In this document: positions 44,533 through 54,490 of the stretch, piece by piece | Layout: every line of letters begins with the position of its first letter | Position numbering within the stretch: the stretch's first letter is position 1 | DNA from: Methanobacteriota archaeon | GTDB taxonomy: Archaea; Halobacteriota; Methanosarcinia; Methanosarcinales; Methanosarcinaceae | Length of the DNA stretch: 60,632 bases | Direction: 5' to 3' | Assembly: GCA_030054735.1 (NCBI GenBank) | Contig: JASGVX010000111.1 | Coordinates: forward strand, 1 to 60,632 | Program-made: the position numbers and the translations under genes | Notes under the pieces: generated by a model | Databases searched by the model: none | What the model was told of the DNA's origin: nothing | What the model saw: the letters and a program-made list of their open reading frames with translations, nothing else

Positions 44533-45342
44533 TTTATTTTCTTTTTTCTTTCCTTTTTCTCTGTATATTTCTTTTTTTACCAGTCCGTACTCGTCAAAAG
44601 TGGTATGGATAGTGCTGAGGATGCTGAAGACAGTACTCATGGTTGTGGATACGTAAATAGCAATCATGATTGAGATCTGGTACTTGATTGCGAGCATTGG
44701 ACTTGCACCTTCGAGGATTTGCCCTGTCATCATTCCTGGAAGGAATACAATTCCTGTAGTTGCAATATTGGCGAGGGTAGGCCTGAGTGCGGAGCGAAGA
44801 CATTTTCGAATATAAGGCATAAGGGCTTCATACATGCTTGCCCCGAGAGAAAGGTTGTAAATGTATCTGTTTTCGTTTCTGCGGATATCTTCGTAAAATA
44901 CCCCCATTCCGACAATGTTACCTTTGAGTGAATTCCCGAGAATCATACCGCCTATAGGGATCAGGTAGCGGGCTTCCAGCAGGTTTCCAAGGTCAAGCAC
45001 GAATTTGTTGAAGTACATAAGTACGCTTAAGTTTGCTGCTATGAAGGAAAGTATAACTGGCAGTAGCAGTTTTTCCATTTTAAGCTCTATGTTGCGTATG
45101 GTTGAGTAACTGGCAATTATAACCATTCCCAGAACCCATGCCATGTTCAGAGCTCCATTGTTCAAATCAAAGACATAGGTTAAAAACACGCCTACCAGAA
45201 CGAGCTGTACCGTCATGCGAGCAACTGCATCTATGGTTGTCCAGGAAATATGGAGTTTAATCCTGTAGCTGATTGCCAGAGGAATCACAAGCAGAAAAAA
45301 GCAGAGCATCAAGGAAGGTATTGATATATCAGGGCTTGTCAT
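44521..45342 (-). CDS. UPF0014 (FetB/YbbM-type) ABC transporter permease
   Basis: This 273-residue membrane protein has about seven hydrophobic segments and the UPF0014 hallmarks PIGGMILGNSLKGNIVGMGV, ALMPYIRKCLRSALRPTLAN and GIVFLPGMMTGQILEGASPM. In E. coli FetB works with the ATPase FetA in iron efflux; plant relatives act in aluminium tolerance. The matching ATPase gene lies 138 bp upstream in the same direction. The C-terminal EKGKKKENKKRI tail runs into a repeat element, so the original end may have been different. GGGGTG precedes the ATG. Confidence 0.88.
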   Translation of the reverse strand: MTSPDISIPSLMLCFFLLVIPLAISYRIKLHISWTTIDAVARMTVQLVLVGVFLTYVFDLNNGALNMAWVLGMVIIASYSTIRNIELKMEKLLLPVILSFIAANLSVLMYFNKFVLDLGNLLEARYLIPIGGMILGNSLKGNIVGMGVFYEDIRRNENRYIYNLSLGASMYEALMPYIRKCLRSALRPTLANIATTGIVFLPGMMTGQILEGASPMLAIKYQISIMIAIYVSTTMSTVFSILSTIHTTFDEYGLVKKEIYREKGKKKENKKRI

Positions 45343-45480
45343 CTTATAACACCCCTTTTTATTTTTGTGCCTTTATTCTTATTATTCTTCCTGTTTAGCC
45401 ATCTACATCCTTTTTAAGGACCAAATAGTTTAAATTCTTAGGGAAAGATCTTACATTTTGGAATTGACTCCGTTTTTTCC

Positions 45481-46128
45481 TTATTCTTCAATCGGATCCG
45501 TTTTTCCTATTTCTATAATTTCCACTTCTTCCCTTTCCCATTCGCGGTCATGAGATATTATGACAAGTGTCCAGTCTCCATGTTTAAGAAAGTTGTCAGC
45601 AACCTTTTTCTTAAGACCAGAATCGAGAGATGAGGTTGCTTCATCGAGAAGGAAAACATCTCTTCCAAGCAGCAGTGCTATCAAAATTCCTATTCTCTGC
45701 TTTTCTCCCCCTGATAGATTTTCAAAGTTTTTTTCGAGTATATCTTCTTCCAGTTCGAGCTCGCCCATAAACATATGCAGCTTTTCAGGGTCCATTTTTT
45801 TTCTATTTGGTCTGTAAGCGTGAACTTCCTCCAGAAGGGCCTTTACTGGTCCTTCTCCCAGATCCGTATTCTGGGAGACGTAGGCTACCTCTTTTCTGAC
45901 CTGCCAGGATAGCTGAGGGTTTAAGAGCTTACCCCTGTAATAAAGCGAGCCTTCTGAAATCTTTTCAAACCCAAGAAGTGTTTTGAACAGGGTTGACTTG
46001 CCGACTCCTGATTTTCCTTTCATCAGGATCTTTTTTCCTTTCGGGATATTAAGAGAAAAATTAGAAAGCACTTTTTTGCTCCCAAAGCTTACGCCGACAT
46101 TTTCATATCTTATAATCTCATCCTGCAT
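45481..46128 (-). CDS. ABC transporter ATPase (FetA/YbbL-type)
   Basis: This compact 215-residue ATPase has Walker A GKSGVGKST, a Q-loop in VAYVSQNTDLGEG, signature NLSGGEKQR, Walker B VFLLDEATSSLD and a switch His in VIISHDRE. The length and the LDEATSSLD form are typical of the FetA class. It precedes the UPF0014 permease and would power it. The pair probably exports a metal or other small solute; iron is suggested only by the E. coli homologue. AGGG lies 7 bp before the ATG. Confidence 0.87.
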   Translation of the reverse strand: MQDEIIRYENVGVSFGSKKVLSNFSLNIPKGKKILMKGKSGVGKSTLFKTLLGFEKISEGSLYYRGKLLNPQLSWQVRKEVAYVSQNTDLGEGPVKALLEEVHAYRPNRKKMDPEKLHMFMGELELEEDILEKNFENLSGGEKQRIGILIALLLGRDVFLLDEATSSLDSGLKKKVADNFLKHGDWTLVIISHDREWEREEVEIIEIGKTDPIEE

Positions 46129-46257
46129 TATTTTTCCCTGACTCTATTACACTGACTCTATTGATCTTTATTAATACATATCTAATTTAATGCATCCCTA
46201 ATATGTTTTCCTGCAGGTTTTTGTTTGCTTTTCTCGCATCCTTGAAGAGAAAGATAT

Positions 46258-46345
46258 CTAGTGTAGTGTCAGCATTAAAATGTCGTATATAATCGATTAT
46301 AATGATTCAAAATCGTATAATCATTGATGCCTGACACGACACTAG
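46258..46345. mobile_element. 88-bp element with IS630-like ends
   Basis: CTAGTGTAGTGTCAG at the left is matched by CTGACACGACACTAG at the right with one mismatch, and the ends contain TA. The interior has a second inverted repeat (AATCGATT-type). It shares the CTAGTGT end with the remnant at 20582 but is otherwise unrelated in sequence. Confidence 0.6.
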
Positions 46346-46462
46346 AATCTGCAAAAACAGAAACTAAAACTAAAAAAGGAATTAAAAGAGGCATAATCAC
46401 ATTATTTTCAGAAATTTTGAAATCACTCCAATGAGAAAATCATTTAAATTTGCTTTTTTTAT

Positions 46463-46589
46463 TTAGGATTGGTAAAAATTTAATTTCAAACACTTATAAA
46501 CCATATTGTCATTAATGATATTGGGAAGTGCAATTATAGAGCCATTAGCAAAGTGAAAAACTTGAAGTCATATTTCAACTATTCCTTAG
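46463..46589. mobile_element. MITE family 1, copy D (inverted)
   Basis: This copy is in the reverse orientation relative to copies A-C: TTAGGATTGGT at the left, ACTATTCCTTAG at the right, with the shared AATGATATTGGGAAGTGCAA inside. Its right end runs directly into the palindrome at 46585. Confidence 0.8.
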
Positions 46590-46622
46590 CATGAAAGTGC
46601 TTTCAGGTACTTTCATGCTAAA
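46585..46622. repeat. Palindrome of the 70-bp repeat family, hairpin only
   Basis: TTAGCATGAAAGT and ACTTTCATGCTAA form a perfect 13-bp stem. This is the arm of the 70-bp repeat without its right part. It supplies a false upstream ATG to the HARP reading frame. Confidence 0.7.
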
Positions 46623-46695
46623 TAAAACAAAGAATTTTATTGCCCCTCGATCAATACATAATAAGGGTAAAAAGCTCAGAAAAGGACTCGAAAAA

Positions 46696-47391
46696 ATGTT
46701 TAAGCAGAGATTTGTGCTGGACACCACAGCACTTACGGATCTGCAGACCAGGGAGGTTATGGATTATACTTCCCTCTGTGAAGGGATGAAGGCAATACTT
46801 GACCTTATAGCCGATGCCCGCCTGCAGTTCGGGATCAGCTGTTACATTCCCTATCCATCGGTGTACAGGGAGATGTACGAATTTGCAAGCCGTAATGGCT
46901 GTGATAGGGAAGTAGTGGCAAAGATAGATACCTGGCTTGTAAAAAAATCTCCTGACCGCTATAAAGTGGATGTAACCTCACAGATCTTCCACGAATACAT
47001 ATCTTACATGAGAGAGAGGATTAACCGTGGAATGGGGGTTGCAGAAGATGCAATTTGGGAGGCTGCAACCGAATGCCTCTTTATGGAAAATCCACAAAAC
47101 AGGGAAAAAGAGTACAGAGAAGAGGTTGAAAGAGAGGTTATTGGGGGAATAATCGGTAAATTCAGGAACAAGTACAGGGCAGCTCTAAGATATGGGATTC
47201 TTGACAGTGCACCAGATATTGACGTCCTGATCCTTGCCAAAGAACTTGATGCAGCTGTTATTGCAAGTGACTACGGAATTGAAAAATGGGCAGAGCAGCT
47301 TGGGGTCCGCTTTGTGCCTGCAAATACCTTCCCTATGATGATTAAAGAGTATCTCAGGCGTGGCCCTGAAGGTAGAAAAGAACAGGAGTAA
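46696..47391 (+). CDS. HARP (PIN-domain RNase P homologue, 'RNA ligase partner')
   Basis: This 231-residue PIN-domain nuclease begins [15 protein letters not shown], with the first catalytic Asp in FVLDTTA. The acidic residues in [12 protein letters not shown] and [13 protein letters not shown] complete the site, and a helical insertion lies between. It belongs to the family once called RNA ligase partner/UPF0278 and now HARP, homologues of the Aquifex protein-only RNase P that trims tRNA 5' ends. In archaea it is reported not to be the main RNase P. The frame extends to 46591, but those codons come from a repeat element; ATG 46696 has AAAGGA upstream and matches the family start. Confidence 0.9.
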   Translation: MFKQRFVLDTTALTDLQTREVMDYTSLCEGMKAILDLIADARLQFGISCYIPYPSVYREMYEFASRNGCDREVVAKIDTWLVKKSPDRYKVDVTSQIFHEYISYMRERINRGMGVAEDAIWEAATECLFMENPQNREKEYREEVEREVIGGIIGKFRNKYRAALRYGILDSAPDIDVLILAKELDAAVIASDYGIEKWAEQLGVRFVPANTFPMMIKEYLRRGPEGRKEQE

Positions 47392-47705
47392 GAGGATAAA
47401 AAGAGAAAAGGTCATTCAGAAAGTAGACTCCATTTAACAGGCTACAACAGGACCATTAAGGCGCTGATAGGTTCAGGTCTGACTGTTCGACTCAGGTGTT
47501 AATTAGCCTGAGGGACTTTTCTGACCATATCTTGACCTCGTTAACCACTCTCGTCATTAATATAGAGAAAGGCATGCTTTTTGCAGAGGGGTAGAAAGAA
47601 AATTCAAAGGAGGAAGGGTTCTAAGCCCTATGCAACTAATGTATCAGACAGGATAGAGGCAATAATCAGACAGGCTTAGGATAGAGTTTTTTAAACTTAT
47701 ACAGT
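47392..47705. other. Gap without a recognisable gene
   Basis: The sequence is less AT-rich than other gaps and may include degraded coding DNA. I cannot identify a frame, hairpin or repeat with confidence. Confidence 0.35.
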
Positions 47706-48575
47706 TCATACCCCGGCAATGAAAGCTATCAGGGCAAAGAACATGGCTATTTTAAACATTTTAGAGGATTTCGTCGGGTTATTCTGCACGAAAAGCTGTA
47801 TAATAGCTGCAAGAAACCCGAGATCTGCCAGAAAGACAAGGTAAAGGTAGCGAAATCCCAGAATTGACATGAAATAAGGGAGAGGACTTAAAAGTACAGC
47901 AAGAAAACCTATTAGCACTGCGAGATACCCTGCCTTTTTTGCACCTACCCTCAGTGGAAGAGTCTCTGCTCCTTCTAAACTGTCCCCTCCCATATCCTCA
48001 ATATCCTTTACAATTTCCCGGGCTGTAATGGCAAGAGCTGCAAGCAGGAAAAGCACGGAGAGAGCCTCGATTCCTTCAGGCCCGAAAACCGAAGCTCCAA
48101 ACAAAAAGACAGAACCAGTAAGATAGCCTATGCTCAGGTTTCCTAAAAGGGGTGTACCTTTAAGGGTTTTTGCATAGAGGACCAGGAGCAGTGAATTAAA
48201 AAGGGCAATTAACCCGCATACTATATTTATATAAAAAGCCAGCAAAGTGCCAATGGAAAACAGAGAGTAAGAAAAATAAAGTGCCTCTTTTGCCTTTACC
48301 CGTCCAGATGGAATAGGTCTTTCGGGCCGGTTGATAGAATCGATTTTGATGTCAAAGTAATCATTGATAGCATTTCCTGCACCTGAAATGAGAAACACTA
48401 CCAGAAACACGAGACCTGCATTAAGAAAAGGAAAAGACCCCAAAAAATCTGAACTTAAAGACCGGGAAATAAGAATATTAAAGGCTATCAAGGTTCCGAT
48501 TACAGCTGCAAAACCTGCCATCAAGCAGTTTCCGTATCTCATAAGCTCCAGATATCTTCGTATTCCGGCAGACAT
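47706..48575 (-). CDS. UbiA-family prenyltransferase, probable digeranylgeranylglyceryl phosphate synthase
   Basis: This is an integral membrane enzyme with about eight segments. The first prenyl-diphosphate motif is [20 protein letters not shown] (NDxxDxxxD), and the second Asp-rich motif is [18 protein letters not shown]. The N-terminal [19 protein letters not shown] is typical of the archaeal enzyme that adds the second geranylgeranyl chain to make ether lipid. The frame opens at ATG 48590; ATG 48575 ([12 protein letters not shown]) fits the family better. It stands alone on the minus strand, and no respiratory-quinone genes are nearby, which favours the lipid role. Confidence 0.85.
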   Translation of the reverse strand: MSAGIRRYLELMRYGNCLMAGFAAVIGTLIAFNILISRSLSSDFLGSFPFLNAGLVFLVVFLISGAGNAINDYFDIKIDSINRPERPIPSGRVKAKEALYFSYSLFSIGTLLAFYINIVCGLIALFNSLLLVLYAKTLKGTPLLGNLSIGYLTGSVFLFGASVFGPEGIEALSVLFLLAALAITAREIVKDIEDMGGDSLEGAETLPLRVGAKKAGYLAVLIGFLAVLLSPLPYFMSILGFRYLYLVFLADLGFLAAIIQLFVQNNPTKSSKMFKIAMFFALIAFIAGV

Positions 48576-48822
48576 CAGAAGAAACAGCATTATAAAGTAT
48601 TAAAATCTTGCCAAAAATCTATCTAACGATTGTAAATGACATCTATTAGATTTAACCATTATCCGGTTATTTTTACGCAAATAACAGGAAAGAAATGTAC
48701 GGTATCATGCTCTGTATATTTCAATGGCGTAGACGAGAAGAAGATACCAATAATAGTTTGAGTTTTGAGACAGCCTGTCCAGAAGTTCTTTTTTTATACT
48801 GCCTTTCAGATAATAGTAGCTT

Positions 48823-50745
48823 ATGCCATCAGAAAATGAAAACACCGACCTTTTCCGTGACCTCAAATGGAGCGACATCGAAGAATGGACTGGCTCAAAG
48901 ACCGTTTCAAAGGGAAAGGAGTACCAGCGCGAAGGAAGGGTAAAGGAACTAAAACGTACCTCTGAAGGAGGGCTACTTGCAATGGTACAGGGAAGAAGGG
49001 AATATTTCACAGAGCTTACCCTGAAAAAAGGGAAACTGAGTTCCGTATGCTCCTGCCCGCTTGGAGGGGACTGCAAACATGGAGTTGCAACTGTTCTGGA
49101 GTATCTTAACCTCCTGAAACAGGGAAAGGAAGTCCCTGTTCTTTCCGAAGGGGACCCCTTTCTCATAAGAGCCAGGAGCAGGCACTGGGAAACTGAATCT
49201 TTTGAAAGCCTTAAAACTCCTGAAAGCTCCCGTCCACCATTGAGGGAATGGCTCGAAGAACTGAATAAAGAGGAATTGATAGACATCCTGCTGGAATTTT
49301 CAGAAAAAAGTCTCGTTCTCGGCTGCTACCTGAGAGACAGGCAGGACCTTGAAACGGAAAATATCGAGGGAATTGTCGGGGGCATCTATTCCGAACTGGA
49401 AATGCTCTGGGAAGAAGCGCAGGACTACAACCCCTGGAGTTATGGAAGTGAAACGCCAGATTTTTCAAATGTGCAAACCCGGATGGAAAACCTGCTTGAT
49501 TCTGGACATTGTGATGAGCTGGTAGAAATCGGAAAAGAAATCATGAACCGGTATGAAGAAATTACGGAGTATGACCAGAAAGGGGAAATCGCAATGGAAA
49601 TTTACGGCTGCATGAGCATTGTATTTAAAGCCCTTTCCGGGTCCACCCGCCCAGCCCATGAAAGGATGTTCAATGCATTCGAGCTTGAATTAAAGGATAA
49701 TTATGACATCATTGGTAAACACACATTCTGGGAAGAGGATTTTTCCCCGGATGAATGGAAAAGCTTTGCGGAAATCCTGAAAATCCGCCTGCATGAAATT
49801 GATGAAGGGTATTTCCCAGACTACTCAAAATGGGACAGGGACTTTGTGCTAAGACATCTTGCCTGGGCCCTAAAAAACTCAGGGCATTTTGAAGAAGCTG
49901 TCCTTCTCTGTGAACGTGAAGCCGAAGAGACGGGCAAATACGTCCGGCTAGTGGAAATGCTGCTCGAATCAGGACAAAAAGAAAAGGCAGAAGAATGGAT
50001 CTACCGGGGAATAAAGGAAACTCAGGAAGAAAAACCCGGAATTGCCAAAGAACTCCGCCAAAATCTCCTGGAAATTAAAGAAAAAGATGGAGACCTCTTA
50101 TTTGCAGCAGCTCTTCTGGCAGAAGAGTTCTTCATGGCTCCAGAAATTTCTTCATATTTTAATATGAGGGTAGCAGCCGAAAAAACCGGGGTGTGGCAAA
50201 AAATCAGGGAAAAGGCTCTCAAATACCTTGAAAAAGGAGAAATGCCCGCAGCTCAGGCCAAAAATGTAGACGAAAATTCAATCCTCCCCGGTCTTCTCCC
50301 GGTAACAGGGCTGCTGAAGCCCGATTACTTCAGAGAGGTTAAACCTCCTGTTCTTAGCCTGCTAATCAAAATAGCTATTGAAGAGAAAGATCCGGATGAG
50401 GTCATCAGGTGGTATGAAGAATTGAAAAAAGGTGGAGAGGCAGCAAAACACTACGCATATTACATCGACGAAAACAAAATAGCAAATACCGTTCATGAGA
50501 AATATCCTGATATTGCGCTCGAAATATGGAAAAAGATCGCAGATGAGCTCATTTCCAGAACAAAAGTGCCTGCTTACAGGGAAGCTGCCGGACATCTCCG
50601 GAAGATCAAAGAGACTATGGAAGCCAGAGGACAAAAAAGGGAATGGGAAATATATCTCCGTGGAATCAGAGAGGTAAATAAACGCAAAATAAGGTTTATT
50701 GAAATTCTTAATACACTGGAGAAGGATAAGATTATTGAGAGTTAA
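48823..50745 (+). CDS. SWIM zinc-finger protein with helical repeat region
   Basis: The SWIM motif CSCPLGGDCKHG (C76, C78, C84, H86) follows an N-terminal KGKEYQREGRVKEL segment, the usual layout of this family. The remaining 540 residues are helical and TPR-like, with repeats such as SGHFEEAVLLCEREAEETGK and ESGQKEKAEEWIYRGIKETQ. SWIM domains bind DNA or protein; no enzyme domain is present. A second, similar gene follows after 38 bp in the same direction. It has 640 residues. The function is unknown. Confidence 0.8.
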   Translation: MPSENENTDLFRDLKWSDIEEWTGSKTVSKGKEYQREGRVKELKRTSEGGLLAMVQGRREYFTELTLKKGKLSSVCSCPLGGDCKHGVATVLEYLNLLKQGKEVPVLSEGDPFLIRARSRHWETESFESLKTPESSRPPLREWLEELNKEELIDILLEFSEKSLVLGCYLRDRQDLETENIEGIVGGIYSELEMLWEEAQDYNPWSYGSETPDFSNVQTRMENLLDSGHCDELVEIGKEIMNRYEEITEYDQKGEIAMEIYGCMSIVFKALSGSTRPAHERMFNAFELELKDNYDIIGKHTFWEEDFSPDEWKSFAEILKIRLHEIDEGYFPDYSKWDRDFVLRHLAWALKNSGHFEEAVLLCEREAEETGKYVRLVEMLLESGQKEKAEEWIYRGIKETQEEKPGIAKELRQNLLEIKEKDGDLLFAAALLAEEFFMAPEISSYFNMRVAAEKTGVWQKIREKALKYLEKGEMPAAQAKNVDENSILPGLLPVTGLLKPDYFREVKPPVLSLLIKIAIEEKDPDEVIRWYEELKKGGEAAKHYAYYIDENKIANTVHEKYPDIALEIWKKIADELISRTKVPAYREAAGHLRKIKETMEARGQKREWEIYLRGIREVNKRKIRFIEILNTLEKDKIIES

Positions 50746-50783
50746 ACCACTGTTTTTTATATAATTCATAGAAATACTATCCT

Positions 50784-52703
50784 ATGGAATCCAGCATCAA
50801 AACCCATGACCTCTTCAAAGAACTCAGGTGGCGTGACCTGCAGGACTGGGCAGGAGGAAAAGCGACTGCAAAGGGGATAAAGTACCAAGAAGATGAGCGG
50901 GTAAAAGAGATTAAGCAGACCCCTGAAGGAAGCCTCGTAGCCCGTGTACGGGGGTCAATGGAATATTTCACAGAAGTTACCCTGGAAAACGGGAAATTAA
51001 GCTCAATCTGTACCTGCCCCGTAGGATATAACTGTAAACACGGAGTTGCAGCCGTACTTGAATATCTTGAGTTAGCAGAGAAGGGAGAAGACGTTCCCGT
51101 TATTTCCGAAAGAGACCCGCTCATTCTGAGAGCAAGACAGGGACCTGCCCTGAAAATCGGGGAGACCAGGGATTCATATCAGTTTTTCCGTACAGAGCTG
51201 AGAAAGTACCTGGAACAAATGAAAAAAGAGGAACTTATTGACCTTTTGATGAATTTATCAGATAGGGACTCCCTGCTTTCTAGAAACCTGTTGGATATGC
51301 TGAACCTTGCATCCGGAAAAACGGAAGAGACGATAGAAAGCATATACTTAGAACTGGAAAAACTCCGGGAAGAAGCCAGAAGCTATGAGTACGAAGGTTA
51401 CAGTTCTCAACTCCCTGATTTTTCGAAAATAAAGAACCGTATGGAAAACCTCCTGGAAGCCGGGAATGCAGATCAAGTTGCAGATATGGGAACAAAAATA
51501 ATGGAAGAATATGCAGAAATAGCCCCTTATGATGAAGAAGGGGATATCGGCATGGAGGTTGGCAAATGTATAGAAGTGGTGATAAAAGCCCTCATACAGT
51601 CCGGAGTCCCAGCCCATGAAAAGATGCTTAGAGTTCTGGACCTTGAATTAAAAGACGAATACGATATTTTTGACGAAGAACTCTTCTGGAATTCGGATTT
51701 CCCTGTTGAAGAATGGAAACACTTTTCCGAAATCCTTAAAGACCATATTGATGCGAACGACCGCGAAGAAAAACCCTCATATTCCAGCTGGGATATGGAA
51801 AATCTTGTTGAACGGCTTGTCTTTGTACTGGAAAAAGCCGGAAATTACGAAGAAGCCATCTCTATTTGTAAAGAATTAGTAGAGGCAGGAAATGAACAGA
51901 GCTATGTCCGGTTAATCAAAGTGCTGCTTGCCGCAGGGCAAAAAGAAAAAGCAGAAGAGTGGATCTACAGGGGAATAAAAGAAATACGGGAATCTTCCCA
52001 TCGAACTGTCAATGACCTCCTCCAGATCCTCCTCAAAATAAAGGAAAAAGAGGAGAACTGGCTTTTTGCAACATCCCTGAGAGCCGAAGAGTTTTTCAGA
52101 TATCCTTCACTGCAATATTATACAGACCTCTGAGAATCAGCAAAAAAAGCCGGAATATGGGAAGAAGTCAGGAAAGCCGTCCATGAGTACCTGGAAAATG
52201 GAAAACTCCCGGCAGACAAAGCAAGCCCTGATGAAGAACCCTCAATCCTGTCCGGGGTCCTTCCAAAAACAGGACTGATGAACAGGGATTTGTTCAGAAA
52301 AATTGATGCACCTGCCTTAGAACTTTTGATCGATATAGCCGTTGAAGAAAACAATCCAGATGAGGTAGCCAGGTGGTATGGAAAGCTAAAAAATAAGGAA
52401 AAAGAAGACAAGTATTTTTACCGGAGAGATAAAATCGCAAGCACTGTAGAGGATAAATATTCGGAAATTGCTATCGAAATATGGAAAATGATTGCAGAAG
52501 AATTTATTTCAAGGACAAAGACAGAAGCATATGAATCTGCGTCCATATATCTCCTGATGGTCAGAAACGCTCTTGAATCCAGAGGACAAAAGGCCGAGTG
52601 GGAATCGTATCTCAGGGAGATAAGGGAAAAGAACAGACTCAAAAGAAAGCTGCTTGAAATCCTTGATACTCTGGAAAAACGCAGGGCTGTGAACTACCAC
52701 TAA
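50784..52703 (+). pseudogene. SWIM zinc-finger paralogue broken by an in-frame TGA
   Basis: This is a full-length paralogue of the preceding gene. It has a SWIM motif CTCPVGYNCKHG and the same helical repeats (AAGQKEKAEEWIYRGIKEIR). A TGA at 52131-52133 follows YYTDL. The same frame then continues to 52703 with matching sequence (KKAGIWEEVRKAVHEYLENG, and later EIAIEIWKMIAEEFISRT). In the intact neighbour the aligned residue is Arg, so a CGA-to-TGA or AGA-to-TGA change would explain it. No frameshift is needed. It may produce a 449-residue protein lacking the last 190 residues. Confidence 0.8.
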
Positions 52704-53061
52704 GCTAAAGACTCAGGGGTTTTCCGCTTCTAAAAATAAATAACATGAAAGGAAGGAGCTTAAATCTAAAGCCACAAACTTCCCCTCGTTTACATTGGCA
52801 GCAATCCTGGAGGGATATACTGGAATCCCCCTGTACAACTGCCGATAGACATGTTGCTTATACCAATACCGGATCCGACAGTTGCGATCCATACGATTTC
52901 ACCGTCCAATTCGGACTTTTCAATACTGCGGATATCTTTTCTGGAGATATTGTAATACCTGGGCTCACCAGCTGTGTCATAGTATACGAGTTAGTGCCAG
53001 TATACGAGTTGGTACCCTACCAGCGTATTTTCTATCTCTAACTTTTAAGAGTAGGAAGATA
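52704..53061. other. Gap with a possible surface-protein scrap
   Basis: On the plus strand between about 52850 and 52975 one frame reads AYTNTGSDSCDPYDFTVQFG followed by IFSGDIVIPGL. This resembles a CARDB-like extracellular beta-domain, but it has no start and is not continued. The same DNA is also open in other frames, so the call is weak. A direct repeat GTATACGAGTT(A/G)GT lies at 52982-53012. Confidence 0.25.
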
Positions 53062-53187
53062 CTTATGAATGGTGAAAATTTAATTTCAAACACATATATC
53101 CCATATTATCATTAATGGTATTGGGAAGTGCAATTATAGAGCCATTACCGAAGTGAAAACTTGAAGTAATATTTCAACCATTCCTTA
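53062..53187. mobile_element. MITE family 1, copy E (inverted)
   Basis: The left end TTATGAATGGT and right end ACCATTCCTTA surround the shared interior in reverse orientation. Its right end overlaps the stop codon of the DNA glycosylase gene, which may therefore have been supplied by the insertion. Confidence 0.8.
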
Positions 53188-53661
53188 ATGCTTAAAAATG
53201 GATTCCCATTCCATTATCCTCTTTTCTGAAAATCTCCGGTTTGCTCCGCTTGAGGAAGGAAGGACTTTTGTTTCATACCCCATTTTCCGTATCAGGGATT
53301 CGTATTCCCCCGCCTTTTTGCCGTTGAAACAGACCAGCCTGAGCTCCGGAGCGAGTATCTTCAGTTCTGAGAAGTCGTTCAGTTCTTCACTTTCGATCCC
53401 AGCATCGAGGCTTCCTTCCCTGATCCCAGCTTTAAATACGTCCCAGAGCCCAATACTCTTGTGCCTCAGAACTTCAAGCCTTCTATCGTAGTCCATGCCC
53501 TGCAGGTCTTCTCCAAGAACCTGACCGAGAAGCCTCCAGAAGTCATTTCCGGGGTTTCCGTAGTACTGTTGTTTTCGGATGGACTCATCACTGGGAAGGG
53601 AACCCAGAATAAGGATTTTGGTATTTTTATCAAGAACCGGAGGAAAGCATCTTTTTATCAT
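53185..53661 (-). CDS. Hypoxanthine-DNA glycosylase (UDG superfamily family 6 type)
   Basis: This 158-residue protein has the N-terminal active-site segment ILGSLPSDESIRKQQYYGNP followed by NDFWRLL, and the C-terminal motif LPSSSGANRRFS. These are the two conserved regions of the uracil-DNA-glycosylase superfamily in the form of the deoxyinosine/hypoxanthine glycosylases first described from Methanosarcina. It removes hypoxanthine formed by adenine deamination and starts base-excision repair. The stop codon TAA lies in a MITE end, but the length is normal for the family. Confidence 0.85.
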   Translation of the reverse strand: MIKRCFPPVLDKNTKILILGSLPSDESIRKQQYYGNPGNDFWRLLGQVLGEDLQGMDYDRRLEVLRHKSIGLWDVFKAGIREGSLDAGIESEELNDFSELKILAPELRLVCFNGKKAGEYESLIRKMGYETKVLPSSSGANRRFSEKRIMEWESIFKH

Positions 53662-53779
53662 GGTAAAGAAAACTGGGTTTTAGAGCTACTTTAATCTTTA
53701 TTTCATGTTTCCTTTTTTCTTCTTTTTACTTCTATTTGTTCCTTCAGTAAAAATCATATTTTTTCGGGCTTAAATCATA

Positions 53780-53921
53780 TTTAGCATGAAAGTGCTTCCA
53801 GGTACTTTCATTTTTTGTGCCTGTTATTCGAAGAATTTCATATGCGTTTTATTTAGCATGAAGGTGCTTCCAGGTACTTTCATTTTTTGTGCCTGTTATT
53901 CGAAGAATTTCATATGCGTTT
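53780..53921. repeat. 70-bp palindrome-containing repeat, copies 4 and 5 in tandem
   Basis: Two copies (53780-53850 and 53852-53921) lie head to tail with 72-bp period and differ at only one or two positions (AAAGTGC against AAGGTGC). They lie downstream of neither flanking gene in an obvious terminator position. The rest of 53922-54211 is AT-rich promoter-like DNA. Confidence 0.8.
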
Positions 53922-54211
53922 CTTCTAGTTTTCTTTATTGAACAATTATTCCTAGCTAAAAAATTATTTTGTTGTTTTTATTTTAAATATATTATTTTTG
54001 TAGATCTATAGTGAAATCTCCACGATTTGGCATGATTTCACACTATGTTACTTAAATTCACACTTTTACCCATAATCTTTCATGATTTATCATGTATATA
54101 ATATAGAAAAATTTATTAATTAGAAGGAGGAATAATATTTCCTCGGGTAATTCTTTTATTCGATTCAGGATAATATTTAATTGATCTTGTAAAATTGTAG
54201 GTCTGTTCGCT

Positions 54212-54490
54212 ATGCACAAAGAAGAATTAATACAACTGCACACATATATGGCTCAAATGAAGAGGTACTTTGAGAGGCACGGAGCAACGCACGAATTCGA
54301 CGACTATAAGGCTTTATCGATAAGCCCAGTCCACATCCACAGGAGCAAGGCAGATCACAAACGCGCAATTTTTGTTTTAGGAGGCGAGCTTGCTACTATT
54401 ATGTCACAGGATGATCCTGCTTTTGAGGAAGCGTCTGCCCATATGAGGGAATCTATGAATTCCGTCATTAAGCTCATCGGTAATAACTGA
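54212..54490 (+). CDS. UPF0058 family protein
   Basis: This 92-residue helical protein begins MHKEELIQLHTYMAQMKRYF and contains YKALSISPVHIHRSKADHKR. These are hallmarks of the archaeal UPF0058 family, whose conserved His residues suggest metal binding. AGGT lies 10 bp before the ATG. It converges on the acetyltransferase gene, overlapping it by 17 bp at the 3' ends. The function is unknown. Confidence 0.85.
   Translation: MHKEELIQLHTYMAQMKRYFERHGATHEFDDYKALSISPVHIHRSKADHKRAIFVLGGELATIMSQDDPAFEEASAHMRESMNSVIKLIGNN

Noticed and set aside
46591-46695. N-terminal extension of HARP starting [11 protein letters not shown]
   Set aside because: Those codons come from the palindromic repeat and AT-rich DNA, and HARP proteins start at the [15 protein letters not shown] position.
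52131-52133. In-frame TGA in the second SWIM gene as selenocysteine
   Set aside because: Methanosarcina is not known to use selenocysteine, the aligned residue in the paralogue is Arg rather than Cys, and no SECIS-like structure was noticed.
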